A DNA stretch of 64,000 bases from Leptospiraceae bacterium (GCA_024233865.1 JACKPA010000001.1:248001-312000), one strand, 5' to 3'; positions 46,979 through 56,033 are shown, counted from the stretch's first letter. Notes: generated by a model not told the origin, from the sequence alone. Numbers and translations: made by a program.

Positions 46979-47581
46979 TTAAATCTTATCCAGCAGTTTC
47001 CTTTTGCCCTCCTCATATTCTTCTCGAGAAATAGCTCCTATATCTTTTAGCTTGCTCAGTTTCTCAATTTGGGCGTATATATCATCCAATTTGGAAGTTT
47101 CATACATTTTGCTAGCAACTTTTTTCCCTTTTTCATAAAAGTTCTTATATCTTTCTTTTACTCCGTCTAAGTTAAAGTTAAACATGGTTCCCTTCCCTGA
47201 AAAATGCTCTTTGAATATTTCACCGAGAGCATAGGTGGAAGCTCCCGCAAGCAAAATCTGAGCCGTAATTCCTATTAGTGTTCCTAAACCTGGAACAGCC
47301 TTGAGTCCGCTAACACTATAACGAGCTATCGTACTTCCTCCAAAAATCGCCAAGGAAGACCCAGCCAAGGAAGAAATAACCGACTTTCCCCATTCATTGT
47401 CATAATCTACTTCGTAATAATTTGCCAATTTTCGTATCATATCCAATTGAATTACGGTTATTGCCAAAATATCCGCGATTGGTATGGGAATCGCACCGGC
47501 GGTCATTCCCAAAAGTATGTGAGTTTTGATAATTGAATCCGGTTCTTCTCTTTTTATATCTGTTTCTTGGCTCTCTTCCAT
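46979..47581 (-). CDS. DUF697-like membrane protein with C-terminal SHOCT motif
   Basis: The 200-residue protein has two or three hydrophobic helices with the DUF697-style run TGAIPIPIADILAITVIQLDM followed by VISSLAGSSLAIFGG and VPGLGTLIGITAQILLAG. The last 30 residues match a SHOCT oligomerisation motif (IEKLSKLKDIGAISREEYEE, then KLL). It may help localise or cluster other membrane proteins; the function is unknown. It lies 11 bp upstream of the M20 peptidase on the same strand, suggesting co-transcription. Confidence 0.75.
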   Translation of the reverse strand: MEESQETDIKREEPDSIIKTHILLGMTAGAIPIPIADILAITVIQLDMIRKLANYYEVDYDNEWGKSVISSLAGSSLAIFGGSTIARYSVSGLKAVPGLGTLIGITAQILLAGASTYALGEIFKEHFSGKGTMFNFNLDGVKERYKNFYEKGKKVASKMYETSKLDDIYAQIEKLSKLKDIGAISREEYEEGKRKLLDKI

Positions 47582-47747
47582 GGCTAATATCCTTCAATAA
47601 AAATTTTTCTAAAGAAAACTGTAACATACAATACTGTAATTGTCCACAAAAATTCTTTACTAAAACGGTTTTACTTTCTATAAGATAAGCAATAAACCAA
47701 AAGAATAGCTTGACGCTTCTTGGCTCGCAATATTTTAAGAGATTATT

Positions 47748-48185
47748 ATGCAAGAAAACAAAAGTTACAGAAATCCGGTACCAACAGTAGACACTATTAT
47801 TGAAATTGAACAAAAAATTGTACTCATAGAAAGAAAAAATCCCCCTTTTGGTTGGGCGATTCCAGGTGGATTTGTTGATTATGGTGAATCTTTAGAAACT
47901 GCTGCTATTCGAGAAGCAAAAGAAGAAACGTCTCTGGACATAATATTAGTAGAACAATTTCATACCTATTCTGCCCCGAACCGAGACCCAAGACAGCATA
48001 CTGTAAGCACTGTTTATATCGCAACTTCCAATGGTACACCAAAAGCAGCTGATGACGCAAAAAATTTAGGACTTTTTATGGAAGGTGAATTACCTTCTTT
48101 ATTGGCTTTTGATCATGGAGGTATTTTAAACGATTATTTTAGGTATAAAAAAGGAGAGTCTAAGACTTCTATATTTTCTTACTAG
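47748..48185 (+). CDS. NUDIX hydrolase, ADP-ribose pyrophosphatase-like
   Basis: The 145-residue protein has a NUDIX box GGFVDYGESLETAAIREAKE then ET, with Ser in place of the box's last Gly. FGWAIPGGFVDYGE before and HTYSAPNRDPRQHTVSTVYI after it match small ADP-ribose pyrophosphatases. It would hydrolyse ADP-ribose or a related nucleotide, but substrate calls in NUDIX proteins are weak. It stands alone, divergent from the DUF697 gene. Confidence 0.87.
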   Translation: MQENKSYRNPVPTVDTIIEIEQKIVLIERKNPPFGWAIPGGFVDYGESLETAAIREAKEETSLDIILVEQFHTYSAPNRDPRQHTVSTVYIATSNGTPKAADDAKNLGLFMEGELPSLLAFDHGGILNDYFRYKKGESKTSIFSY

Positions 48186-48247
48186 AACCGAGCTTACGGT
48201 ACAATTTTAAGAAGCTCTTTGTGATTTTCCTTTTTTTGCCTACGTGG

Positions 48248-49493
48248 CTATAAAGAATTAGATAATGAATTACTTAAATCAACCAAAGCAAATAGCTTAT
48301 TTTGAACGACTCCTTCACTATAGTTCATTTCAACGTATTTTTGCCCGTTTTTTCCCATTTCTTCTCTTATAGTAGGATTATCCATTAAAAAATTCATGGT
48401 GGCAAAAAAGCTCTTTTGGCAAGTATAATACAATCCTCCTTGGCTCCTTTCACAATGCCTTTTTAAAACGATACTATCACCATTTACAAGAACGGCTTTT
48501 TTCAAAGACCAGGCTTCCATTATAACTATCGAAAAGCTCTCCAAAGGAGAAGAATTGATTAAAAAGAGAGAATTTTGAATATAAGAATATTTTAACGTAT
48601 CACTAACGTATCCTGTGAAAACAACATCTTGCTTAGAATGGAAATTTGTTGGCTTTGCTCCCATTATGAGTAAGCAAACATCATTCACGGTTTTGTTTTT
48701 CCATTCCAAAAAAAAGTCTATCAATTCATATACTTTTTTTCCAACGTCCAATCGACCTATATAGAGAACGTATGGTGGTGTTTCAGCAATATCATTTTCA
48801 GGGCAGACACAGTGGTCTGCCCCTACAAAGTCCATAGGTTGTAGGGGTGAACCCCTGTGTTCACCCACATTATTCGGAAGAAATATATTCATGCCTATAA
48901 CAGAAAACTTAGAAGGATAAAAACCATAAATCTTTTGAAACAATTTAAGTTCTTCCGGTGTATTAAAACAATACGTTATTTCATTTGTAAATAACTTTTT
49001 ATATACGGAAAAATAAGCCGGAATTTCTTCATGAAGAGTTGGTAAACAGATAGATTTGTTTTTAACAAGAGGAAGGGCAAAAACGGTGGTATAATACAAA
49101 TAGTTGATAAAAAAAAAGATCGTAAGTATCTATATTTTTTTGAATATATTCTACTATCTGGCTTGTTACAGGTCCTTGTTCCAAAACCCAATTTTCCAAT
49201 TCCCAATCAGAAAGATTTTGATGGTTTTTGTAAACATGTTTGCTTAAACGATTGAAACGGTGAATATTCCTATTTTTGTCCACTTGGAATCTCTTGATGG
49301 TAATAGAATCCCATTGAAATTCTCCTTTGGGAAGCTCGTTTTTCCAAGTAATATAATCCATAGCGGTTGTGGTTAATACCGTTACATCAAATTGTTTGGA
49401 GAGAATTTTAGCAAAATTCAGGGCGAGAATTTCCGCTCCCCCTACAAGTTTATCAGAAAATCTTGGCGTAACAATTGCAATGTGCTTTCTCAT
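48248..49493 (-). pseudogene. GT4-type glycosyltransferase, frameshifted at a nine-T tract
   Basis: Two frames together encode one glycosyltransferase of about 415 residues. The 5' part (49493 to about 49110) starts MRKHIAIVTPRFSDKLVGGA, a GT4 donor-fold opening. At nine T (A9 at 49109-49117 on the + strand) the frame is lost and ends at 49062. The 3' frame continues with NYLYYTTVFALPLVKNK, the GT4 signature VLYIGRLDVGKKVYELIDFF and SSPLESFSIVIMEAW. Eight T instead of nine would restore one reading frame. The 3' part also holds an in-frame palindromic repeat (48800-48868). It may be a pseudogene, a phase-variable gene or an assembly error. It is last in a GT operon, overlapping its neighbour by 4 bp. 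Confidence 0.8.
48800..48868. repeat. Composite double-hairpin palindromic repeat, copy 2, inside a coding region
   Basis: GGGCAGAC/GTCTGCCC (48801-48822) and GGGTGAAC/GTTCACCC with loop CCCTGT (48845-48866) repeat the layout of 27639-27708. The element is read through in frame by the glycosyltransferase, adding about 23 residues (GEHRGSPLQPMDFVGADHC onward) just before the conserved VLYIGRLD strand. Confidence 0.8.
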
Positions 49494-50557
49494 ATCTTTT
49501 GCAGCCTACCTATTTCTTCCAAAAGTATACTCTCCGGACGGGAATCTATAAATTGTTTCAAACGTTTGTTTTGTGAATTTATAATCTCGTTTCTAAAATC
49601 TTGGTCTTTAAGTATAATGTGAACCAATTCGCATATCTTTAAAAAATCCTTTTGGTTAAAAGATATTCCAGCACCATTTAAGGTATCCCCAACAGCTCCT
49701 GCCTGGTAGGCAAGAATAGGAATCTCATAAAACATAGACTCAATCAAAGGAACACAAAAACCCTCGTGCTCGCTCATGGAAATAAACAAATCCGCACTTT
49801 GGTAGTATTCTTGGAGTTTATCATCATCCACATAATCGGAAAACAAAACGTGTTCATCCAATTGATAGAACTTAACCATATAATCCAATTCTTCTTTATA
49901 AAGGTTCAATTCCTTAGAGCAATACCCAACCAAATGAATCTTGAATTTATCACAAAAATAGTCTTTAAACATTTTGGCAAAACGAATCAAATCATCCTGT
50001 TTTTTATTCGGAGCGATACGACCTACAAATATAATATTTTTAAATCCGTCTTTTTTTACCGATTCCTTTTTTTGGAGCTTTTGAAAATCATAGATAATGG
50101 GAAGAATGTGAACATTGGTAAAGTCCAAACTATTCAACTCTTCCCGATTGTATTTGGAATCAGCAAAATAGCACATAAATTTATCTTTTAGATTTTTTAA
50201 TTCTTCACGTCCCTTTTTTACATAATGGGTTAGCTTCAAGTCGTAACTTTCAAAAAAATGATGTGGGGTTACGTTGTGATAGATCATAAATTTTGGAGCC
50301 AGACTATTCAATACAAAGTTGGAGACGGTTGAATGTATGGAATGGTGGTAAATGATTAAATCACCAGGTGAATACTTATATTTATAGTATTTCTTTACCG
50401 TTTTGCTATCTTTTAAATGCAAACCTATATTTTTAGCGTAAATGTTTCCCGCAAAGCCGTTATTTTCTAAAATAGTGCGGATCGCCAAAATTTCATTGCT
50501 GATAGCATCTCCCGGATTAAAACCGGCAGCAAATTGATGAATTCTTTTTATAATCAT
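49490..50557 (-). CDS. GT4-family glycosyltransferase
   Basis: The 355-residue GT-B protein opens with IHQFAAGFNPGDAISNEILA and has the GT4 core KNIIFVGRIAPNKKQDDLIRF (20 of these define the loop) and the donor-binding ISMSEHEGFCVPLIESMFYE, with the E-X7-E pair. It would add a sugar to a lipid-linked or surface glycan in the cytoplasm. It shares about half its features with the next gene upstream (same GDAI/GDGI start), so the two look like diverged duplicates. It overlaps both operon neighbours by 4 bp (ATGA). Confidence 0.9.
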   Translation of the reverse strand: MIIKRIHQFAAGFNPGDAISNEILAIRTILENNGFAGNIYAKNIGLHLKDSKTVKKYYKYKYSPGDLIIYHHSIHSTVSNFVLNSLAPKFMIYHNVTPHHFFESYDLKLTHYVKKGREELKNLKDKFMCYFADSKYNREELNSLDFTNVHILPIIYDFQKLQKKESVKKDGFKNIIFVGRIAPNKKQDDLIRFAKMFKDYFCDKFKIHLVGYCSKELNLYKEELDYMVKFYQLDEHVLFSDYVDDDKLQEYYQSADLFISMSEHEGFCVPLIESMFYEIPILAYQAGAVGDTLNGAGISFNQKDFLKICELVHIILKDQDFRNEIINSQNKRLKQFIDSRPESILLEEIGRLQKI

Positions 50558-51627
50558 TGAAATAAAGTATTCTGAAATATTTCTTTCATTATATTCAAAA
50601 AAGGATATTGTATATAATAGTCTACTGATTTATACTGTTGGTTTATAATTTTTTGTTTTAGCCAAGGATGCGAATTTAAGTAATCAATCAATTCAGCAAT
50701 ATATTTATAATCTTTTTGAAAAAGCAAAACTCCGGAGTCTTTTAAGGTTTCTTTTGTAGCTGGAATAGAATAAGCGATTGTTGGAATTCCTATGGCTAGG
50801 GATTCCAGCAAAGGAATTCCAAAACCTTCGTGTTCACTCATAGAAACAAAAAAGTCCATTTCTTCCATTTTTTCAATTACTTCTTTATCTGCTAGGCTAT
50901 GAAACATCTCTACATTAGAGTTTAGACCCAAGGATTCAATTAATTCCAAAATGTATTTATAATAACCTTCAAAAGCCGGAATAGGTTTTCCTACCAATAC
51001 CAACCTATAAAAACGATTGATTTTGGATAAATAATAGGTTAAGAATACCAAGTCCTCAATTTTTTTATTAGGAGCAAACCTTCCCACAAATCCGATTTTC
51101 AAATTTTTAGAAACCTTTTTACTTATAGATTGATGGTAGGTTTTAAAGATTGGAATAACTAAATTTTTGTTTAGCTTTTTTGGATCAAAAGGAAGAATCT
51201 CAAGAAATGTAGTTTGGTTAAAAGCAGAATCAAACAAAATCAAGTCAACATTCAAACCTAAAGAAACCAATTCAAATTTTGACCTTATTTCATTAAAGCG
51301 AATTAAATCAAATAAATCCTTTGTTACAAAAGGTTCAAAAAAATAAGAAGGAGTTATATTATGAAATCTAAGGATTTTTTTTCCATTAAGTTTATAAAAA
51401 TAGTCAATCGGATATCCATACCCTCCATAGTGTAAAATATGAATATCCTTCGGGTGAAAATTTCGTTCTAATTCTAAAGAGAATAGATTGGGTCTGTTTT
51501 CTTCTGTTTTTTTGCAAACTATGTAAGATTCAAGATCGATTTCTTTTAATACCCGATCAATCCCTATTATATCATTCCCAATTCCATCTCCAAGCTTAAA
51601 TTCATCCACATGTTGAAAAACTCTCAT
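50554..51627 (-). CDS. GT4-family glycosyltransferase
   Basis: The 357-residue protein begins MRVFQHVDEFKLGDGIGNDI and carries KIGFVGRFAPNKKIEDLVFL and VSMSEHEGFGIPLLESLAIG, the GT4 nucleotide-sugar loop and E-X7-E motif. It closely resembles the downstream gene at 49490-50557 in layout, suggesting a tandem duplication followed by specialisation for different sugars. The start lies 3 bp after the stop of the methyltransferase-like gene; the stop overlaps the next start by 4 bp. Confidence 0.9.
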   Translation of the reverse strand: MRVFQHVDEFKLGDGIGNDIIGIDRVLKEIDLESYIVCKKTEENRPNLFSLELERNFHPKDIHILHYGGYGYPIDYFYKLNGKKILRFHNITPSYFFEPFVTKDLFDLIRFNEIRSKFELVSLGLNVDLILFDSAFNQTTFLEILPFDPKKLNKNLVIPIFKTYHQSISKKVSKNLKIGFVGRFAPNKKIEDLVFLTYYLSKINRFYRLVLVGKPIPAFEGYYKYILELIESLGLNSNVEMFHSLADKEVIEKMEEMDFFVSMSEHEGFGIPLLESLAIGIPTIAYSIPATKETLKDSGVLLFQKDYKYIAELIDYLNSHPWLKQKIINQQYKSVDYYIQYPFLNIMKEIFQNTLFQ

Positions 51628-51630
51628 AAA

Positions 51631-52644
51631 CTACTTACAAAAGCTAATGAGTTTAAACTCATCCGAATCGGTTTGGTGGAGTATGATATTTTGGAAACCA
51701 ATTCCTTTCAAATAAGAATGAAGCAAAGACTCGTTGATATGTGTTAGATGATTTCTTTGAAAAGGAGTGTATACGTCTATGGAAGAATTAGAATATCTAA
51801 GGAATATTTTGGTTTGAGGACTTGTATAATTTGCCATATTCCTAAGTATCTTTTCCAACAAAAAAGGAGGAAGTAAACAAATATTCGATTGGAAAAAAAT
51901 GAAAGAATAATTCTCGTACTTGGTAAAATTACAAATCGAGTCTACCAACAAAACTTTATCAATTAATTCATTGTTAAAATAATCATATAACATTTTGTCT
52001 TCTATCAAAAGCGTAATGTTTACAAATTTACTTTTTAGTTGCGTAAAGACAGCATCCCACTCAGGAAAAACAACTAATCCGACTGATTTTTCATTTATCA
52101 ATTCCAGAATTCTTTGATCGCTTTTTTGAACAAATTCATTCCTTACGGAGTTTCGATTGATATAAACATTTTTGGAAAGTCCGACTTGGAGCTTGGATTC
52201 CAGATTAATTTGGTCTTTGTACAATTGATTAAATCTTTCGGAAAGATAATTTTGGCTTTTTTTTAATAGAATCATCTCATGAACAACCGAGTAAAAAGCG
52301 TGTATTCTATTCTGAGAAATCTTTTTATCTAATATGGAATACAACTTTACAAATTGAATGATCAGCCATTTCAAAGGTCCTTTTATGAATTTCAAAGACG
52401 GATTTGTAAACTTAGGAGGTGATATTCCTTTTTCAAACAAGTTGGCAGTTTCACAAGGATCAAATTCCCTATAACCTTCCGGAGAATTTGGAGTAAACTT
52501 TAATTTTACGATTTTCTCAATTTCATCCTTATTGATAGATCGTTTTGCCAGATTTGACTCTATCTGTTCCATAATATCAAGGACATTAATATCGGAATTC
52601 TGTATTTCAAAAATAGGTTTATTGGTATCCAAATTCTTCTTCAA
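51631..52644 (-). CDS. Methyltransferase-like protein of the glycan operon (degenerate)
   Basis: The 337-residue protein heads the GT operon. Its N-terminal 165 residues are helical and basic (FIKGPLKWLIIQFVKLYSIL), resembling the leader helices that precede SAM-methyltransferase domains in O-antigen proteins. The C-terminal half is Rossmann-like: VGLVVFPEWDAVFTQL, ITLLIEDKMLYDYF, IDKVLLVDSICNFTKYENYS, LLEKILRNMANYTSPQTKIF. The Gly-rich SAM loop is missing, so activity is doubtful. I offer this only as a fold-level guess. A parS site lies 18 bp upstream of its start. Confidence 0.6.
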   Translation of the reverse strand: MKKNLDTNKPIFEIQNSDINVLDIMEQIESNLAKRSINKDEIEKIVKLKFTPNSPEGYREFDPCETANLFEKGISPPKFTNPSLKFIKGPLKWLIIQFVKLYSILDKKISQNRIHAFYSVVHEMILLKKSQNYLSERFNQLYKDQINLESKLQVGLSKNVYINRNSVRNEFVQKSDQRILELINEKSVGLVVFPEWDAVFTQLKSKFVNITLLIEDKMLYDYFNNELIDKVLLVDSICNFTKYENYSFIFFQSNICLLPPFLLEKILRNMANYTSPQTKIFLRYSNSSIDVYTPFQRNHLTHINESLLHSYLKGIGFQNIILHQTDSDEFKLISFCK

Positions 52645-52661
52645 AACTCTTTTTTTATTTT

Positions 52662-52677
52662 TGTTTCACGTGAAACA
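52662..52677. promoter_or_regulatory. parS: parS centromere-like site, perfect
   Basis: TGTTTCACGTGAAACA is the full 16-bp palindromic consensus bound by chromosomal ParB. It lies between the glycan operon start and rsmG, 1.6 kb from parB. ParB loads here for chromosome segregation. Confidence 0.95.
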
Positions 52678-52751
52678 TTTTTATTATATATCAAAATCGT
52701 AAAAAAGGCTTATTTAGTCGACAAGTTTATTAAATTTATTTTCTTAATTCT

Positions 52752-53486
52752 ATGAATGAAACAATACAAAATCGAATCATAGAGCTTTTTCCTAAAGAGA
52801 AAAATGCCATTCTGAATCTCTTTGATATGGACAAAATCGATAAATTTTATAACTTCTTACTAACCTACAAGGATATCGGTGGTTTTTTTTCTAAGTCAAA
52901 TGAAGACTTAATAATAGATAGACACCTTATCGAATCCATTTACCATATCTACAAAATACATGGTGTGTTAAACGTTTCACGTGAAACGGAAATCGCGGAC
53001 GTAGGAACAGGTCCGGGATTGCCAGGATTTTTATTTGCCTGCTTGAAAGAAACTCCTAAACTTGTTGCATTAATAGACTCGCAAAAAAAGAAATTACAGC
53101 TCTTAGAAGAATACATCCCAAACCATTACACTGATCTCAAAGTCAAATTTTACTACCAAAGAGCCGAAGAAATCAAAGGTTCTTATGATATAGTTGTATC
53201 TCGCTCTAGTGTCCCCTACCCTTGGACAACTGAAATTGTTTTTAACCTTGTCAAAAAAAACGGTTTTTTTGTCCCTTTTCTTGCTAAAAAAAATTATGAT
53301 CTTGCCTTAGAATCCAAAATAATAAAAGAATCCGGGATGAGTATTTCCAGTGAAATAGAATTAAAAGAGTTGAATTTTTTAGGCGAAAGACATATTAAAT
53401 TCTTGAAAAAGATAAACAAGCCAAAACATAGTGTTCCAAGAAAATGGAAAATTATCAAAGGAGAAATCGATGAAAAAAAAGGCTAA
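52752..53486 (+). CDS. rsmG: 16S rRNA (guanine-527-N7) methyltransferase
   Basis: The 244-residue protein (GidB) has the SAM-binding segment ETEIADVGTGPGLPGFLFA, with VALIDSQKKKLQLLEE and YDIVVSRSSVP for the later strands. It methylates G527 of 16S rRNA. It sits just ahead of parA and parB, as in many bacterial chromosomes near the origin. A parS-like palindrome is inside the coding region, encoding NVSRET. The stop overlaps the parA start by 17 bp. Confidence 0.95.
   Translation: MNETIQNRIIELFPKEKNAILNLFDMDKIDKFYNFLLTYKDIGGFFSKSNEDLIIDRHLIESIYHIYKIHGVLNVSRETEIADVGTGPGLPGFLFACLKETPKLVALIDSQKKKLQLLEEYIPNHYTDLKVKFYYQRAEEIKGSYDIVVSRSSVPYPWTTEIVFNLVKKNGFFVPFLAKKNYDLALESKIIKESGMSISSEIELKELNFLGERHIKFLKKINKPKHSVPRKWKIIKGEIDEKKG
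52973..52988. promoter_or_regulatory. parS: Second parS-like site, inside rsmG
   Basis: CGTTTCACGTGAAACG keeps the 14-bp core GTTTCACGTGAAAC and differs from the consensus only at the outermost pair. It lies about 310 bp from the perfect site. Confidence 0.85.
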
Positions 53487-54237
53487 GGTAGTTTCTATTA
53501 GTAACCAAAAAGGTGGAGTTGGAAAAACCACTACAGCAATCAATCTATCCTCTTATCTCTCAGCAATGGGAAACAAAATTCTACTTATTGATATTGACCC
53601 ACAAGGAAATTCCGGTTCGGGATTTGGATTGAGTATCAATGAATTTGAAAATACGATGTATGAATTGATGCTAGGAGAAATATCCATATTTGAAGCGATT
53701 TATAAAACGGATGTAAAAAATCTCTCCATTATCCCTTCGAATATCAATCTAAGTGGCGTTGATATTGATCTTATGAATACTAAAGAAAGGGAATATTGCT
53801 TGAAAAAAGCCATCGAACCGGCAAAATCGGAATTTGATTATATCCTCATCGATTGTCCTCCTTCGCTTGGATTGCTCACTATAAATGCTTTAACGGCAGC
53901 TGATAGCGTCCTAATTACTTTACAGACAGAGTATTTTGCTCTGGAAGGTTTAACACAATTGATGAAGATCATCAATCTTGTCCAAGACAAACTAAACCCT
54001 GAACTAGAATTGAATGGTGTCTTGCTAACCATGTATGATAAAAGAACCAACCTCTCTCACCAAGTCGAAGAAGACGTTCGCAACTTTTTCAAAGATAAAG
54101 TTTATACAACCATCATTCCAAGAAACATTAAGCTCGGAGAAGCTCCTTCTTATGGAAAGCCCATTAACCTCTATGACCCAAGCGGGATAGGAGCAATTAG
54201 TTATAAAAACTTTGCGATGGAATTAACTTCCAGGTAA
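53470..54237 (+). CDS. parA: Chromosome-partitioning ATPase ParA (Soj)
   Basis: The 255-residue protein has a deviant Walker A KGGVGKTTTAINLSSYL, IDIDPQGNSGSGFG, and the Walker B strand YILIDCPPSLGLLTINAL, with EYFALEGL and PRNIKLGEAPS typical of Soj. It binds DNA non-specifically as an ATP dimer and moves ParB-parS complexes. I chose the ATG at 53470 because AAAGGAG lies 6 bp upstream; a longer frame from 53431 is only rsmG overlap. It lacks the N-terminal HTH of plasmid ParA, as expected for a chromosomal type. Confidence 0.96.
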   Translation: MKKKAKVVSISNQKGGVGKTTTAINLSSYLSAMGNKILLIDIDPQGNSGSGFGLSINEFENTMYELMLGEISIFEAIYKTDVKNLSIIPSNINLSGVDIDLMNTKEREYCLKKAIEPAKSEFDYILIDCPPSLGLLTINALTAADSVLITLQTEYFALEGLTQLMKIINLVQDKLNPELELNGVLLTMYDKRTNLSHQVEEDVRNFFKDKVYTTIIPRNIKLGEAPSYGKPINLYDPSGIGAISYKNFAMELTSR

Positions 54238-54252
54238 AAAAAGGAAAACCGT

Positions 54253-55137
54253 ATGAATAAACAAAAAGCTCTAGGTAGAGGACTAAATAATTTAATCCCT
54301 ATAAACTCAAAGTCAGAAAGTAGTACAGACGACGTTCAACCTGAAAACGAAAACTATCGAGAAATTAAGGTTTCTGATATCAAGTTCAATCCATCCCAAC
54401 CAAGAAAGTCGATTTCTCCTGAATCCATTTCAGAACTTGCAGAAACCATCAAATTACACGGAGTAATCCAACCCGTAGTTGTAATGAAAAAAAACGGTCA
54501 TTATGAACTCGTTTCGGGAGAAAGAAGGGTTAGAGCTTGTTTGCAAGCCGGATTTCAAAAAGTTCCGGCTATTATTAAAAAATATTCGGAAGAAGAGTCT
54601 TTGGAAGTAGCTTTGATTGAAAATATCCAACGAGAAGACTTAAATCCAATAGAAGAGGCAGCGACCTACCAAATTTTGACCGAAAAACTGTCTCTCAAAA
54701 TTACGGAACTTGCTGAAAGAGTCGGTAAAAACAGAACCACCATCTCGAATCTGATTCGATTGTTACAACTTCCCGAACCGGTTCAAAAACTGCTAAAAGA
54801 GAGAAAACTATCCGAAGGACACGCCCGTCCCCTACTCTCTATTGGTGATAAAAAGAAATTGGAAAGTGTCGCCAATATGATCGTGGAGAAATCCTTATCC
54901 GTGAGAGAGGTTGAAGATTATGTCGCTAAACTGCTAGATTCCGATTCGGAAATAGCTTCCAAAGCCAGAAAGGTAGACCCTTCCATCGCTCAAATTGAAA
55001 CCAAAATTAGGAATAAATTTTCCGTTCGGGTGAATGTTTCCCACAACCAAAAAACAGGAAAAGGAAAGATTATATTGAATTATTCGAGCTTGGAAGAAAT
55101 GGATAAAATATTGGAAAATATGGATATTCAGAATTGA
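54253..55137 (+). CDS. parB: Chromosome-partitioning CTPase/DNA-binding protein ParB (Spo0J)
   Basis: The 294-residue protein starts ALGRGLNNLIP, has the N-terminal CTPase motifs (PSQPRKSI, GERRVRACLQAGF and ALIENIQREDLNPIEEA), the helix-turn-helix around ELAERVGKNRTTISNLIRLL and the C-terminal dimer domain. It binds the parS sites at 52662 and 52973 and slides as a CTP clamp. AGGA lies about 8 bp before the ATG; the gap to parA is 15 bp. Confidence 0.96.
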   Translation: MNKQKALGRGLNNLIPINSKSESSTDDVQPENENYREIKVSDIKFNPSQPRKSISPESISELAETIKLHGVIQPVVVMKKNGHYELVSGERRVRACLQAGFQKVPAIIKKYSEEESLEVALIENIQREDLNPIEEAATYQILTEKLSLKITELAERVGKNRTTISNLIRLLQLPEPVQKLLKERKLSEGHARPLLSIGDKKKLESVANMIVEKSLSVREVEDYVAKLLDSDSEIASKARKVDPSIAQIETKIRNKFSVRVNVSHNQKTGKGKIILNYSSLEEMDKILENMDIQN

Positions 55138-55248
55138 AAAACGAAGCAAGTTAGTTGATGAAGCAAATTGCCTAATTGAGAACCTTTTTCAAATAAATTT
55201 ATAGAAGAGATTAAGTAATCAAGCAAAAGTTTTAGTAAAAAAATTAGG

Positions 55249-55277
55249 ACAGGATTAACAAGATTTACAGGATTGAA
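55249..55277. repeat. GGATT-type imperfect tandem repeat
   Basis: Three imperfect units (GGATTAACAA, GATTTACA, GGATTGAATA) follow each other after parB. Sequences of the form 'ggattaacaggatttacagg' recur between genes in many bacterial genomes, so this is probably a dispersed intergenic repeat. A related piece, GGATTTACAAGG, is at 34657. Confidence 0.4.
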
Positions 55278-55304
55278 TATTGAAAAACTATTTACAAATC
55301 CTTT

Positions 55305-56033
55305 CTAACGTGCAGCAAGTTCTTTAATTTCTTCTTTTACAAAAAGTAAGTTTTTATAAATGCCTTTTAAGTTTTCGATTTTTGTACTGTCAAAGTTTTC
55401 GCTGACATAGTACTCATACCGATTGTCGCCTAATTTTTTTAGAATTACAAAATTCCATATTGCCCCTACAATATAAGCTCCTTTTATATGAGTGAATTTA
55501 TTTATCTCAACTGCACATATCAACTCAGCAATTAATTGTGGTCTTGGATTGGAGTATTCTTCAGCTCTTTTAAATTCTTGAATGAAAAAATAAGGCTGTT
55601 TGGGTGATCTAAGACCTTTAGCTACAAAAAAATCGCAATTCCCTTTTAAAACAAAATTCTTATTACCATAACTTAATAGCTCTTCGTAAAAGCCTCTTAC
55701 TTTTTGTTCTATCAACTTAAAATCAACGCTGTTTAAAATCGGAATGATAAAATTCGCCTTTAAATCTTCTTCATTGTAATCGGAAATAAAATTTTTCTCT
55801 TTTTCAAGTAAATGATTTAAAAACTTTTCATCATCGCCTTGAATTTTTATCTCATTCAAAAACCAAGTGTTAAAAATATCATTGGAAAAAGATTTTTCTA
55901 TCTCAAACAGAAGCTCTAAAGTTTTATCATTGATTTTAGAAAAGTTATATACTTTTGATTTTTCAAGCTTTAACCTTTTTAGCTCGTCTATCTCTTCTAA
56001 AGTTAAATTGTCCAAAAATTCATCTAAAGACAT
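55305..56033 (-). CDS. PD-(D/E)XK nuclease-fold hypothetical protein
   Basis: The 242-residue soluble protein has a helical N-terminal third and then a nuclease-like core: a strand with Asp in LKGNCDFFVAKGL, the E-X-K pair in YFFIQEFKRAEEY, and a following helix PQLIAELICAVEIN. The spacing fits restriction-endonuclease-like proteins. It is not fused to a known domain, and no methyltransferase is nearby. A similar arrangement occurs in the protein at 62158-62760. The role is unknown; the catalytic motif appears intact. Confidence 0.7.
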   Translation of the reverse strand: MSLDEFLDNLTLEEIDELKRLKLEKSKVYNFSKINDKTLELLFEIEKSFSNDIFNTWFLNEIKIQGDDEKFLNHLLEKEKNFISDYNEEDLKANFIIPILNSVDFKLIEQKVRGFYEELLSYGNKNFVLKGNCDFFVAKGLRSPKQPYFFIQEFKRAEEYSNPRPQLIAELICAVEINKFTHIKGAYIVGAIWNFVILKKLGDNRYEYYVSENFDSTKIENLKGIYKNLLFVKEEIKELAAR

